Of a stretch of DNA of 64,000 nt, positions 35,906 to 47,619 are shown piece by piece. The position numbers were made by a program, and so were the translations under genes. Below the pieces are notes generated by a model. That model saw only the letters and a program-made list of their open reading frames with translations, made no database searches and was not told the origin of the DNA. Positions within the stretch are counted from its first letter, which is position 1; the number at the start of each line of letters is the position of its first letter. Where the stretch lies: positions 315,590,018 through 315,654,017 of the forward strand of contig OX352772.1 in the NCBI GenBank assembly GCA_947095535.1. The letters are read 5' to 3'. The DNA comes from Poecilobothrus nobilitatus. Taxonomy: Eukaryota > Arthropoda > Insecta > Diptera > Dolichopodidae.

Positions 35906-37490
35906 AAATGTTTTACAACATTAACTTATTCTGTTCCAATATCTTTTGTAATTTTGTATGTTTTGTTTTTATCTCAAATTAGTAAGTTTAGATAAAAATT
36001 CGCAATATTTCAAGCCTTAAGAATAGATTTTTTGTACAGTTTTTTTTTTAACTTGGGTCTATCATGGGAAAAATGGGTTTATCACAGTTATTATAAATAT
36101 ATTTAAATGATAATTGCCAAATGAGATGGAATGCGAAAATGTTTTATGCTAAGTGTTTTAAATGAGCTTAGGACACCTGGAGTGTTCCCACTAAAAATAT
36201 ATTATTTAATAGTTTCATCTCAAAAATTTTCTTTGCATCTATTATTTAACCTTGTACCAGATTTTTTTTTTTAACAAATTAAAATTTTATTACCTGTTAA
36301 CCTAAAGTTCATTAAAAACTACAAATATTTATCATTATATTCCCCTGAAGAACTTTCCAATGTGCCAATGAACTTTCCAAATTTTTTTTTAGTACGACAT
36401 CAGAGTACTGCACTAAAGAGAGTACTGTACGACATTTTCCGTACTGCACTAAATTGGAAAATTTTCATATTTGTCATTAAAAATTTTTTAAATAAATAAA
36501 TATAATAACTATGACTATGTTTTTTTAATAAAGAATAAATAATTAAATATAGTTTTATTTTGAACCATTTATACTCAAAACGTCACCTTCTTTGAAATTA
36601 ATAAATCACACTTTTTCGGTATATTTCCAATAGATTAATATTTAAGACACAAAAAATTGATATAGAAAATCCTTGAATCCATATTTTCTTTATTAGTTAG
36701 AAAAAAAATTTTATCATAGAAAATCAAACTCACAAAGTACAAGATTTTATACTTTTAATATTTCTGCGCAGGTAAACAAGAAAAATCAACGTCACCTTTT
36801 CCCGTTTTCGGGAGATAAACAATTATCTTTACACCTACATAGGCTCTGCGAAACGTTACGTCTTTCGGCTTCAATAGTAATAATTTCATTGAATATCAAC
36901 TAACTTCTTCAATAGTAAAATACTTTTCCGATCTCAAATCATTTCCGTGTTCATCGCATAACACAGGAATTCGCATTGTCATGCTCACATGAAAAAAAGA
37001 AAAACTATATACTTTTGTTTTCTTCTAATTACTGAACGAGTAGAAAATGGTAATTCTACTTATCAACAAAACTTTTATTTTACTTTTTGAAATCATGCAT
37101 TTTATTTAAAGTTTTTCATGAAACAGATTTTCCTAATTACCCGTCAATTAAATTCTTTTCCATTTTCATTTTAAAAAATAAGACATTTCTTTATTATTTT
37201 CTTTAGAGAGAAAAAAAATTTTTTTGAAAAATTCATTTCAAAAAAAAAAAAAAAATGCAAAGCAAAAGGAAACAAACAAAAGGTTGCATGTTCAAATATA
37301 TTTTTCATTCTTGATTTAAAAACAAATCGGCGTTATTTTATAATTAGCATTTTTTTTTCTACTCATGATTTAAAAAAAAAATAAAATTTTTAAAATTCAA
37401 AAAGAAAAAAACCGAAAATGAAAATGAAATTTTTGCAATGAATGGTTTTAAGGTAACTGAAATTTTAACATTTTACCTTAATTCCATTAT
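35906..37490. other. Non-coding stretch left of the mariner element
   Basis: No gene. A short imperfect duplication around GTACGACAT and GTACTGCACTAAA occurs at 36392-36455. Confidence 0.45.
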
Positions 37491-37491
37491 A

Positions 37492-37521
37492 AAGGGTCTT
37501 TCAATTTGAGTTTTCAAAAGT
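37492..37521 (+). repeat. Left terminal inverted repeat of the mariner-type element
   Basis: Thirty bases beginning AAGGGTCTTTCAATTTGAGT. They match the complement of 38751-38780 at 29 of 30 positions. Confidence 0.9.
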
Positions 37522-37664
37522 ACATAATTAAATGACATAGAATTTGAATTGAAACTGGAAAAGCTTTTATTTATTTTTGAAGTACAATGTTTGTCATTTA
37601 TACTCTGAAAATCATATCTCTCATGTGACCACCTTTTGCGTCTCTACAGTACCTGATTATTTTA

Positions 37665-38666
37665 TCAAAATTTTCGGCCACATTCTCGCATAGTTATGGC
37701 TCTATCTCGAATAATTTCTGCTTTCAATACTTCAACGTTTCGAGGATTATTCTTGTAGACCTGTCCTTTCACATAGCCCCAAAGAAAGAAGTCTAACAGT
37801 GTCAAATCGCAGGATCTTGAAAGCAAATTCACGTCACGGAATCTGGAAATAACACGGTCCGGAAACTTTGAATGCAGTAATTGCATTGTTTCTCTGGATG
37901 TATGACACGTAGCCCCATCATGTTGAAACCATATATCCTCAGTATCAATATTTTCTAGTTTTGGCCATAAAAAAACTGGAATCATGTCGCGATATCTAGT
38001 ACCGTTAACGGTTACGGCTCTTCCACCATCATTTTCAAAAAAGTACGGACCAATTAAACCACCAGACCACAATGCACAACAAACAGTGACTCTTTGTAGA
38101 TGCATTGGCTTCTCTTAGATCACGCGAGGGTTTTCCTCTCCCCAAATACGGCAGTTTTGTTTATTAACGTAGCGCCACCAATCTCGAAATGTGCTTCGTC
38201 CGAAAAAATGACTTTTTTTGAACAATCGTAGTTTTGTTCCAGTATCCAATTGGCAAAGTCCCGACGCATGGAATGATTTTGTGGCAATAATTCTTGTGTC
38301 AATTGAACTTTCAACGTAGGCTTTCAACGCTAAATCTTTCATAATACGCCATACAGTTGACTCAGAAAGTCCCAATTGTTGTGAACGTCGGGAAATTGAC
38401 ATGGTGGGATCAGCTGTAACACTATTACTCACAACACCAATATTTTCTTGTGAACAACCAGCACGAGCATACTAATGTCTTTCTCGATCTTGTACTGCAC
38501 CAGTTTCTTGAAATTTTCGCACAATATTACCAATTGGTTGCTCAGTTGGACGATTATCTCGACCATAAACATCGCGTAATTTGCGAAATACATTTCTTAC
38601 AGAACAACCATTTTCATAAAACAATTAAATAATTTCAACACATTGTTATAATGTATACGACTCCAT
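37665..38666 (-). pseudogene. Mariner/Tc1-type transposase, inactivated
   Basis: DDE transposase that would cut and paste the surrounding element. Reading from ATG at 38666, the N-terminal helix-turn-helix part is recognisable (CVEII, LFYENGCSVRNVFRKL, NIVRKFQETGAVQDRER) but has in-frame stops at 38648-38646, 38627-38625 and 38474-38472. A second DNA-binding part reads SRRSQQLGLSESTVWRIMKD. The frame then shifts near 38315, and again before 38160. The catalytic region keeps the first Asp in IFSDEAHFE, the second in WFQHDGATCHTS and the third in SCDLTLLDFFLWGYVK, 37 residues after the second. A stop near 38110 separates the two halves. At about 334 codons the length is normal for the family. 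It cannot make an active protein as it stands. Confidence 0.9.
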
Positions 38667-38750
38667 TTTTATCAATGGCAAACCTTCAACTGTCAAAATG
38701 ACATATAATATGGGTGTGTTCAATGTTTGAAGTGAGTTACACAGGCGCCT

Positions 38751-38780
38751 ACTTTTGAAAACTCAATTTGAAAGACCCTT
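38751..38780 (-). repeat. Right terminal inverted repeat of the mariner-type element
   Basis: Complement of the left repeat with one mismatch; followed by the TA target copy at 38781-38782. Confidence 0.9.
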
Positions 38781-38782
38781 TA

Positions 38783-40191
38783 CATATAACATTCACATTA
38801 ACTGAACAGATTTAACTCAATTTACAAGCAAACAATTTATGAGAAGAGCACATCTTTGGCCTTCCAAGAAATCCGGAAACTAAATTCTACAAAAAATAAA
38901 ACTAAATATCTAAGTAGCAATCATGGCTAGCAATTAAAGCTCTTGCAATTCTAACTATTCAATGGAATTTTCTATACGAAGATAGAATGATATAATTAGT
39001 AGTCTGATTCTCGAAATACTTGTAAATCCAATTTTAAATATATTTGCTTTTATTCCGGTTCTCATTATTGAAAATTTGGTATTTTTACTTGCATGTTTCT
39101 TTTATTTCAAGATTTCAGGATTTTTTTACACTTTTACTCAGCAATGTTTTATTAAATTCTTTATTAACTACTTATTAAGTTTACATTAAAAAAAGTGTTC
39201 AACCTCAGCCTGCCAAACCGATTAAACCAAATTCTACAAGAAATAAAAATGAATATCTAAATAATACTATAGATAATTGTATTCTTCCAAATTTAAATTT
39301 CTTTACTGGAAACAACTTAGTAATCAGTACTCAAAAACAAAAATTAATAAAAATGAGGAAAACCTTGAAATAGATCTAGACCAAGTCTCAATTGGATAAT
39401 AAAAAACAAAAAAAAAAAAAATGAAAAATCAAATATATTATAATTAAAATTTTATAATTCTCAAAAGGAATAACTTAATTCCTTAAGATTATTTTCAAAT
39501 ATGTTTTATAAAACTTTTCAAAAATTTTACTTTAACATGAAGTTTAAAAAAACTTTACCGTTAAATTGTAAGTCATTATTAAATTATAAAAAAAAAAAAA
39601 AAAAAAATTCAGCATCGTTAAATAACATTTTAATTTTAACAGAAATAATTTCAAAGTATATTGGAAATAATTTAAATTTCGATTTTATGTCAAAAATTTT
39701 CATCTTATGCAAAATTAAAAAAGAAAAAAATATGTCAATTACTTTGTCATTTAAACAGGAATGGTTATACTGGTTATACAAAAGTATCTAAAAAAAAATT
39801 TTAAAATTCGATTAAGTTGTCATAAAGAAAATATTGATTTTTTTGTCAATAAATCAGCGAGTATTTTTGTTATTTTACTTAAATTTTTTGTTTTTAAATT
39901 GTTTATTTCCAACTCTATCCGTAACGCTGTAGCTTTATTTTTTCCCTTTCATACAAAAAAATCGAATTGTATAAAAATTTGATCAAATTAAAACAAATAA
40001 AAAATATTTTGTTCATTACTTAAATTTTTTTTTCTAATAAAAAATCTTGAAGGACATTCGTTTTGTATAATTTTATTTGAATTTCACTTTATTCATCTGT
40101 TTATTCGTTTAATATCTTTGAATGTCTATAATAGTATATCGGCATCTAATGACCAAAGATTTTGCACATCGCCTTTTCTTGCGCTATTTGT
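38783..40191. other. AT-rich non-coding stretch
   Basis: A weak direct repeat (AAATTCTACAAAAAATAAAA near 38883 and AAATTCTACAAGAAATAAAA near 39229) is the only structure noticed. Overlapping frames on both strands at 39500-39980 are low-complexity translations. Confidence 0.45.
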
Positions 40192-41034
40192 TTTTAGCAC
40201 ATTCCCAAAAAAATTTATAAAAAATGTGTTTATTAGTTTCACTCTGTCCGTCCGTCTGTTCGCCTGTTCATCTGTTTACAAAACTTCTACACCATGAAAG
40301 ATAAAGAAAAAAAATGTTAAATGGTCTCATTAAAAAAATAATTTTGTGCAACAACTTTTTCATGTAGCAGGCTCATCCATTACGGAGCTACAGCCCCTCA
40401 AACTTTGAAAAAGGTCTATTTTTAAATGCATATATCTTATGTTATGCTTAAGATTTTTTCAATCTGAAAACGTCATGCGACAGGTATTTTTCTTAACTTT
40501 GTAAATTAATATCAAAATTATACAATTTTTTTTTAAAATTTAGTATTTAAATTTACCGTTATGTGAAAACTACATTTTGCATGAAATTTCTTTTTTCATA
40601 ACTCCGGCACGCCTTTAGAAAGGAACCTGCAATTTTGAGACAAGAAAGAACTTTTAGAATTAGTATAAGTTTTCTTAGAAAATTTTTTTGCACCACCCCC
40701 TGTTTAAGAGGTGTTAGGGCTGAAAAATTTAAAATTTGCTATTTTTAGGCACCTGTAACTTAAGTACCGGTATACATTTTTCTTCGGAAAGACATATAAT
40801 TTAAAGCTCCAGTATTATATTTTTACGTGTGTTAACGGGTTTTCTTAGTTATAAAGGGTTCTGGACTAACAGCCCCTCAAAATTCTAGAAAAGTCCTATT
40901 TTCACATATTTTCTTATTACAAAAACTTTCTTAAATTTTCAAAGTTTTTTGCAAGCCACAATTCTAAACAATTTGTATTGTGTTTTGGAAATGTGCGCTT
41001 TTAAAAACCGGTGGTTTACATTCTACCTTGTTTT
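40192..41034 (+). mobile_element. HINE-2 copy, full length
   Basis: 843 bp, from TTTTAGCACATTCCCAAAAA to TTTACATTCTACCTTGTTTT. The subterminal repeat GCACATTCCCAAAA is inverted at the other end as TTTTGGAAATGTGC (near 40983-40996). CTGTCCGTCCGTCTGTTCG and a GTTTACAAAACTTCTACACC word lie near the left end. One core module follows (CATTACGGAGCTACAGCCCC, CATAACTCCGGCACGCC, CACCCCCTGTTTAAGAGG). No open frame. Confidence 0.8.
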
Positions 41035-42409
41035 CTCATATATTGGTTGCGAAAAAATCCCGTTTAGAAACTCTCGTTTAGCGATAAATGTCAGAAACCG
41101 TGTAAGATGGTATACCAATACATATAAGCTGTCTATTCATACAAGCCTAAATATTTATATATATATATTTAGTTTGATATATTTTGCTATAATATAAATA
41201 ATATGCAAAAGTCATAATCATATTTAATTGAAAGGGAAATTATTGAAAATGCAACAAATCTCATTTGTGATAAATATTATAACATAAGAGCATTCCACAA
41301 ATAATTATCCTTTATAATTTAATATAACCGATTATTTTATCAAAGATATTCAATTGATCCCACTAAGTCGGATGTCCTAAAATGCTTATAAAAGTAAGAT
41401 AAAAGTATACAATAAATTTTTTAAAGCACTTGCACATAAATAAAAATTACAAAGCCAATTTCCATTAAGAAAATAATAAAATGAAAAGCAGAACCAATAC
41501 CATATAAAAGAAAGAATTTTTTTTTGTGGGAACGCAGTAAAAAAGAAAACAAAATATTTTTTTTTCTTAACTCTATATAGGTAAAACAAAAAATACAATA
41601 AAATGGTGTCTTTGGTATCCTGGAATTAAAAAGCTAAACTATAGTAAAAAATAAAAAGGAAAACAAAAACATCCTTTTGAAGTGATTATAAAAATATTTT
41701 TATTTTGTTCTCCTTTTCATTTTTATTTTTTTGTTAACATAATGTATAGAATGTACCTACATTGCAGTAGGTATCTAGGCACGAGTTATGTAGTGTAGGT
41801 GTGTAGGCACAAGGGACTAAAATCTTTTGAGATTATGAAATGAATAAGTAAAAAAATCAAATATATTTTAATCGGAAAATGTGCAATATTAAATTTGAAC
41901 ATTAGAAAGATTTTGCTCAGTTCGAAAAACTGGACATAAATGCATGTGAGTGTATGTGTCTTAATTTGTTAATCAGAATAATTGAGAAGTTCTGTGAAGC
42001 TGATGGGATTAGGTTACCAGTTGTTTTATATGTATTAAAAACTTAGTTTACAATTATATATTAGAGAAGGTCTGGCAATTGTATATTAAAATTTCCATAT
42101 ATAAAAGAAAAAAAAAACGATAATTCCAAAAATGTTGTGTTCGAAAAGCATAGCTTTCATACTTGGTTTCTGTTTAAAATAAATTATGACGCTCTGTAAT
42201 TTTTTATTTAAAAAATCATTTCTTTTCTATAAAAATAAATTATTTTTATATTCTTTTTAATATAGTACACAGTTTTATTTCAAAAAAAAAAACTCTTGTT
42301 ACAGTTTTTTATTTAAACCGCAAATCAGACACTATTCTTGAAATACCCAGATTGTCATTTCGAAAATTTTACTCCAAATGCAGGATTTTGTTTTTGTTTT
42401 TAGATTATT
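41035..42409. other. AT-rich non-coding stretch
   Basis: Nothing recognised. A GTAGGT-rich patch occurs at about 41755-41815. Confidence 0.45.
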
Positions 42410-42572
42410 CCCCTCCCCTGACAAGGAAATTACACAGCCTATCCTTTTCAGGCTTGGCTCTAAATGTCGTAAGGGTATTGGATTCGAATAATTAAATTGG
42501 AATCGAACCCACACTCCCTCGGTATTTACAACATATTGTATAGACTCTTACCACTAGGCCATCGAGGCCGAA
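42410..42572 (-). mobile_element. tRNA-derived SINE, copy 2
   Basis: Minus-strand copy beginning CGGCCTCGATGGCCTAGTGG. The A box TGGCCTAGTGG (complement of 42551-42561) and a consensus B box GGTTCGATTCC (complement of 42499-42509) are both intact. The body with ACGACATTTAGAGCC-like and AGGCTGTGTAATTTCC words follows. It has the best-preserved internal promoter in the window. Confidence 0.8.
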
Positions 42573-43111
42573 CAGAATTTTGTTAATTTAAATTTAAAAT
42601 AGTAATAACATGTTTAAACTGTAACTAGGTATAAATTACTTAAAACATACCAAAAAGCCAATAGGAAAAGAATTCTCCTTAAATTAATTCTATTTTAATT
42701 TTTTTTTATTTATATAATGTAGTTTTTCACGAAAATGTTTTTTATCTGACTTACTTTAGGTATCGTATAGGTAAAAAAAAATAATACAAAAAAACTAAAA
42801 TTTAAGTTGACTGACCAACAAAAGAGATGAAAAGCTTACGGTGGAAATGAAAAAAAAAAGAAATGAAAGAGAAGCGCGGTTATTCTATACAGTTATTTTT
42901 TTTATTTTCTTCAGTTTTAAATAAAATAAAACATGATAAAAAAAGGCACTTAAAAAAAATTGTCTCTTTATCTTTTAAATAACGCATAAATCATGAAAGA
43001 TTTTCCAACTTTATTTTTTTTTTCTTTTGTTATTTCTAAACAAAATTTACATTAGGTGCAATGATAATAAAAAGCAAAATGAAAAAATAAATTTAATAAC
43101 ATATTATAAAT

Positions 43112-43280
43112 GGGGACTTCGGTGGCCTACTGGGTAACAGCGTATAAAATACACCGACGGAGTGTGGGTTCTAATCCCACACACGTCGTAAGAGTTATTC
43201 CCCCTTACGTCATTTACAGCCACGCCTGAATAGAAAAAGCTGTATAATTTCCAGTTCAGAGAAATGCATTAAAAAAAAAA
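43112..43280 (+). mobile_element. tRNA-derived SINE, copy 3
   Basis: Begins GGGGACTTCGGTGGCCTACT. A box TGGCCTACTGGG at 43123-43134, B box GGTTCTAATCC at 43167-43177. The body (TTCCCCCTTACGTCATTTAC, AATTTCCAGTTCAG) ends GAAATGCATT plus an A-run. The stretch equivalent to CACATTTATGTGG of copy 1 is deleted. Confidence 0.85.
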
Positions 43281-43382
43281 ATTAAAATATTATTATTTAA
43301 AAACAAAAATTAATGCCATTGCCATCTAATCATTGGTTTCAGCCCGCTGAATTAAATAAACTCGAACAATTGAATGTTATTT

Positions 43383-44150
43383 AAAACGAGGAAGAGTGCA
43401 GTAGAGTAGGCTGTGTCAACTCTGGGATACCCGTATGAACGTAATATATCCAGTTTCTATAAAACTTGATCATCTTTTAAAAACATTCACATGTTTTAGT
43501 ACCGAACTACAGAGATATATTTATGTAAATTGTGGAGTTGTATGACAGCTACCCGAATCTATTGCGCCTAGCTTCATTAAGTTCCAAGAGGTGCAAGAAG
43601 CCTGAACCGGCTGCTCTAGACCAACCAAATTTTACAAAAGTTGTTGGCATGTAACTCGACACCTTTTTACTAAATTTCAGATTCCTAGCTTCAATAAACA
43701 CTGAGTTATTCTCATTTAAACGGAGAAGTTGTATGGCAGCTTCCCGAACCTGCCTCACCACCACAACCAAATTTTACATAAGTTGTTGCCATAAAACTTG
43801 ATCATCATTTGCAAAATTTCAGAAACGTAGCTTGAATAGATACTGAGTTATTTCTATATAAAAATAGAAGTTGTATGACAGCTACTCGAATCCGCCGACC
43901 GAAAATGTTGGATTTAAATAGCAAAACTAACAATTTTGCAAAAGTGACGTAAACAAAATTTCAGCCTCCTACCTCCTTTATTTTTTGAGTTATCGTGCGG
44001 ACGGACGGACGTACATGGCTTAATTGACTCAGAATTCGATTCTGAGCCGATCCATACCTTTGACACTATAGCTCGACTCCTTTAAGGTGTCACAAACGTA
44101 TGGCAAATTTATTATACCCTTGAACATAGTCCATACGGGTATTAAAAAAA
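43383..44150 (+). mobile_element. HINE-5 copy, complete
   Basis: From AAAACGAGGAAGAGTGCAG to a terminal CATACGGGTATTAAAAAAA. Perfect 11-base subterminal repeats, ATACCCGTATG at 43427-43437 and CATACGGGTAT at 44132-44142. The core has about three related units around GTTGTATGACAGCTACCCG (43534), GTTGTATGGCAGCTTCCCG (43727) and GTTGTATGACAGCTACTCG (43870). The 3' block reads GAGTTATCGTGCGGACGG, GACTCAGAATTCGATTCTGA, CCGATCCATACC and GTGTCACAAACG. This is the DINE-1/HINE architecture, without coding capacity. Confidence 0.75.
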
Positions 44151-44400
44151 CAAATTGCTAAGAACTCCTGAAATAATGAAATGTTCAAAAAATGAAATAT
44201 TAAATCAAAAAGGTGTCTAATTAAAACATTAAGTTAAATGTTTTTTTTTTTTATATTATATCGTGCAGATATAAATATCTAAGGATATTTTTAGAACCCT
44301 TTTGCCTCTAGCATGTGGGTCATCTCGGTACAAGTATTCAATTATAATTATATTTAATATTTTGTTTACATTACTTTATTATATGTTATATATTATTTTT

Positions 44401-44457
44401 GACCTTACCGGGGTTTGAACCAAAGACCGGTAACTTACGCACTGCACCATTGGTCAG
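44401..44457 (-). mobile_element. tRNA-like head, probably another SINE or tRNA pseudogene
   Basis: On the minus strand TGACCAATGGTGCAGTGCG (A-box-like) is followed by GGTTCAAACCCCGGTAAGG, a good B box. The A-to-B spacing is shorter than in a real tRNA and no cloverleaf can be drawn with a complete anticodon arm. Sequence unlike the SINE at 27989. Confidence 0.4.
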
Positions 44458-45441
44458 ATTACATTAAATTTAATTTAAATTATTATTTTTGTTTTTTTTT
44501 GTACAAGATAATAGATGACGCACAAATAGCTTAATAATTTTGTTAAATGCTACAGCCCGATTAATCAACACCTGATTGAAATTAAAGTCTAAGAAACCGA
44601 AACTTTAATGGTAATTTAGAGAAAACTGATTTTGTGAGTGAGTATTCTTTAAAAAGGAAAACTAGGTTGAAATAAGTCCTTAAAAAAATTATGAAAAAAG
44701 AAATAGAAAGTTTTGTTTTAAATGTTAGATCACACTTTCATATTTAAATTTTTAAACTTTAAAACTTTTCAAAGCAGGAGGTATTTTTTAAAGATTTAAA
44801 ACACTTTTGTTTTTTTTTCGTATTAAATTTTATAAGTCTGTGAAAATGCAATTAACGTTTATGTAATATTTATTATTTTTTTTTGTCCTTACTCCTTAAT
44901 GTTTTATTTTTTAGAGATTTTTATTTATTTATTTACTCTAAATATATTTACAATTTTACATATAGCTTATTTTAATACTACAGAGTTCAGACTATTAACT
45001 TAAATCTATAGGTACAGCTGACAAATTTACATTTCTTTATATAATATTACATAGTGTAAGGAAAATGGGAAAAACATGATCTGTAAAAAAAAGTTTAAAA
45101 ATAATACAAAATTCAAGTTTGATAATTAAAAACTTAAATAATTTGTAAAAAGTTTTTGCATTCCATTACATAAAATTGAAAAGAGACAAATTCTTTTTTG
45201 TAAACTGAAAAACATTTTCTTTTCTTTTTTAAAATCCTTTTATTGAGCTAATAAAAGTTTTTTCTATTTTTATTTTAGTTCTATTTGATATTATTTTGTT
45301 TATTATTCATTAGAAATTATAATCCTATAAACTCGATTGAAATTTTTTTTTTTACAATTTATGTCAGTTTAAATTTTATAATTTTACTAAACTTTGACAT
45401 GTAATACCTGACACTTACCTTGGTTTATAAATAGTTTTAAA

Positions 45442-45990
45442 TACATTCTCAAAAAAATTTTACCTAAATCTATCCGCTATCCGTTTGTCTGTTTATTTAC
45501 AAAATTTTTATAACATTCGAGATAAAACAATGCATTTTTAATTATAAAGATTTGTAAGTAAAAAATAGCCTTTTATGTGAGGCCAATTTTTAGTAAACCG
45601 CAACGCTTCAAAATCGGGAAAAGCCAGTATCAAATTTATCGTTATGGAAAATAATTTTTGCACTATTTTGAATATATAGGGTTTTTTCTAAAAGCATGCA
45701 ATTATAAATTTATAGATTTCATTTACCTCAAATATTTTTGTTTCTCTATTTTTGTCAGTTTAAGTGCAATAAGAGTTTTTTCTACACGCCTGCAATTATA
45801 AACATATAGATTTCACTTACCTCCAATATTTGTTTTTTCTCTATTTTTGCCAGTTTAAGTGCAATAAGAGGTTACAAAATGAAAAACTTTTTTCTTTAAG
45901 CAAGTGTAGCCTTAGTACTTGTGCAAAGGTTTCAAAAATTAAAGTTAACAAGTTCTTTAAAATTAGAAGCAGCTTTCTTTTTATATAGTT
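45442..45990 (+). mobile_element. Possible decayed HINE-2 fragment
   Basis: TATCCGCTATCCGTTTGTCTGTTTATTTACAAAA, followed by ATTTTTATAACATTCGAGAT, resembles HINE-2 40245-40310 (CTGTCCGTCCG, GTTTACAAAACTTCTACACC). A local duplication, TAAACATATAGATTTCACTTACC and its relative near 45700, lies inside. Boundaries are uncertain. Confidence 0.35.
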
Positions 45991-46012
45991 GACTTTAAAT
46001 TTGAAGAAAGTA

Positions 46013-46428
46013 AGGGTGCCCTACAAAAGCCTGTTTATCATAATCCTGTTCTATTAAAATCCTGTGTTTGAAAATTTTAATTTTGGAAATTTTGTTTTTT
46101 AAAATACCTATTTTTTAAAAAATCCAGTTTTTATTTAAATGAAAAAAGCCTGATTTCGACCCCAATTCTAAAATGCTTCCTAATCAAAATCGTACATTTG
46201 AATATATATAAATATTCTGTAAAAAGCTTCTAACCTTTTTCTAAAACCCAATTTTAAACCCAATTTTAAAATCCACACCAATTATTTTTTTTATATAAAC
46301 AACGGAGAGTTTTTAAAAAAGAGAATTTAAAAAAAAAAACAGGATTTCAAAAAACTAGATTTTAAAAAACAGGATTTTGATAAAACGGTATTGCGATAAA
46401 CCAGCTTTCGATACATAATACCCTGATT
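46013..46428. repeat. Foldback-like element 2 (inverted arms of ~16-base repeats)
   Basis: The left arm from AGGGTGCC (46012) through CCTGTTTATCATAATCCTG to AAAATCCTG (46063) pairs with the right arm from CAGGATTTTGATAAAACGG (46370) to TAATACCCTG (46426); 27 of 35 positions match in the central part. The right arm is made of degenerate units of about 16 bases (AAAACAGGATTTC, AAAACTAGATTTT, AAAACAGGATTTTGAT, AAAACGGTATTGCGAT, AAACCAGCTTTCGAT), then ATACATAATACCCTGATTCG repeated once more in altered form. Structure resembles the element at 1533. Confidence 0.5.
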
Positions 46429-46544
46429 CGATACATAATGCCCGATCCCTAACATAATACTTGATTTTTCATAATTTTCTTTCTGGAAAACTTTCTAAAA
46501 AAAATTACAAAGTTTAATGATATAATCGTTTTGAAAATGCGAGC

Positions 46545-46768
46545 CGTCAAAACCCCTTGTTTTGGAAAAATACGAATAAACAAAAATGGAAGATATGGGG
46601 AGTTACTGCATGTTCGAAGATTTTTAAGAACAAATATATTGATGTTTTTCTTGAATTTAACAATATCATAGACGTTATGGTTGCCAATTTTTGGGAATAC
46701 TTCCGGCGCCAAGCTAATCCACATTCCATGTCCATATTCCCGGATTTAAGTATGCTGCAAGATCTCAT
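46545..46768 (-). pseudogene. Possible LINE reverse-transcriptase fragment
   Basis: A GC-richer patch whose minus-strand frame reads CGLAWRRKYSQKLATITSMI and, after about 15 residues, LKIFEHAVTPHI. That pattern (a W..Y..KL segment then 'F...V.P.L') resembles the region after the palm domain of RTE/R2-type ORFs. Too short to be sure, and alternative frames are also open, so this is a guess. Confidence 0.25.
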
Positions 46769-47619
46769 TTGAAATTTGAAACTATAAAATTTGAAACATT
46801 TGAAACTATAAAAAAATCTACCTATTTTAACTTATTCTGAAGTGTTGGATTTTATATATAAGCTATTAGAGGACTCATGAACTTTATATTACATATAAAA
46901 AAAAACTAGAAAAATGACTAATTAAAAATAAAATAAAACAAAATTCAACGGAAAATTTAACTCGTTCCAATCATTATTAAATTTAAGGTATGCGAGAATA
47001 TTTTGTATATTTTAACACACCAATTCAGAATTTATTTCAAGACTAAAATTTTTTTTGTTTCGGTCATTAAGAATAATATAATAGTAGATAATTTGTTTTT
47101 GTTTGGAAAACCTAAACAAATCCAGAAAATTTACATTAATTGAAAATACTAACAAAATTAATACAATTATTTGATTTTTTTTTAATTTTTTGTTTTAATG
47201 AATTGCATGCACTAAAAACAGCAGGTAAAACAGCAGGTTTCTCATGGGAAAGAAATAAAAAGAGAAGCACAGAATTAAAATTTTCAACTGACTAAATAAA
47301 AAAATTTTGAATATTTTTGAAAAATAAAACGATAACAATATTTTTAATACAAAATAAGTATGGCAATACTGTTTGTAAAAAAGCAAACTAGAATTGGAAA
47401 AAAAACCATTCTCAAATAGTACAAACTGAAAATAGTTGAAATAAATTAATTACAGATATTAAAACTAGTTGAAAGCTTTGAAATTTTCCCTACAAGTTTT
47501 TACAAACACAATTTTATGAACAAATTTTTACATAATTGGTTCTAGTTCCAACAAGATTTCCATATATCTACAATGTCACCTCATAATCATATATTAAATA
47601 CTAGCAGAGTAATCCACCG
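46769..47619. other. AT-rich non-coding stretch
   Basis: Short TTTGAAACTATAAAA duplications at 46775-46815; otherwise nothing seen. Confidence 0.4.

Larger units (their letters stand above)
37492..38780 (-). mobile_element. Mariner/Tc1-type transposon, complete ends, dead transposase
   Basis: 1289 bp bounded by 30-base terminal inverted repeats (37492-37521 and the complement of 38751-38780) that differ at one position. They begin AAGGGTCTTTCAATTTGAGT on the left. A TA dinucleotide lies at each side (37490-37491 and 38781-38782), the expected target duplication of Tc1/mariner transposition. The transposase reads on the minus strand and is disrupted. The near-identical ends against a decayed gene suggest a fairly recent arrival of an already defective copy, or only modest age. 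Confidence 0.9.

Noticed and set aside
39501..39982. Overlapping frames of 65-96 codons
   Set aside because: Low-complexity K/F/N/I translations of AT-rich DNA on both strands.
44116..44145. Hairpin near CATACGGGTAT as an intrinsic terminator
   Set aside because: It is the subterminal inverted repeat of HINE-5; bacterial-type terminators are not expected in this genome.
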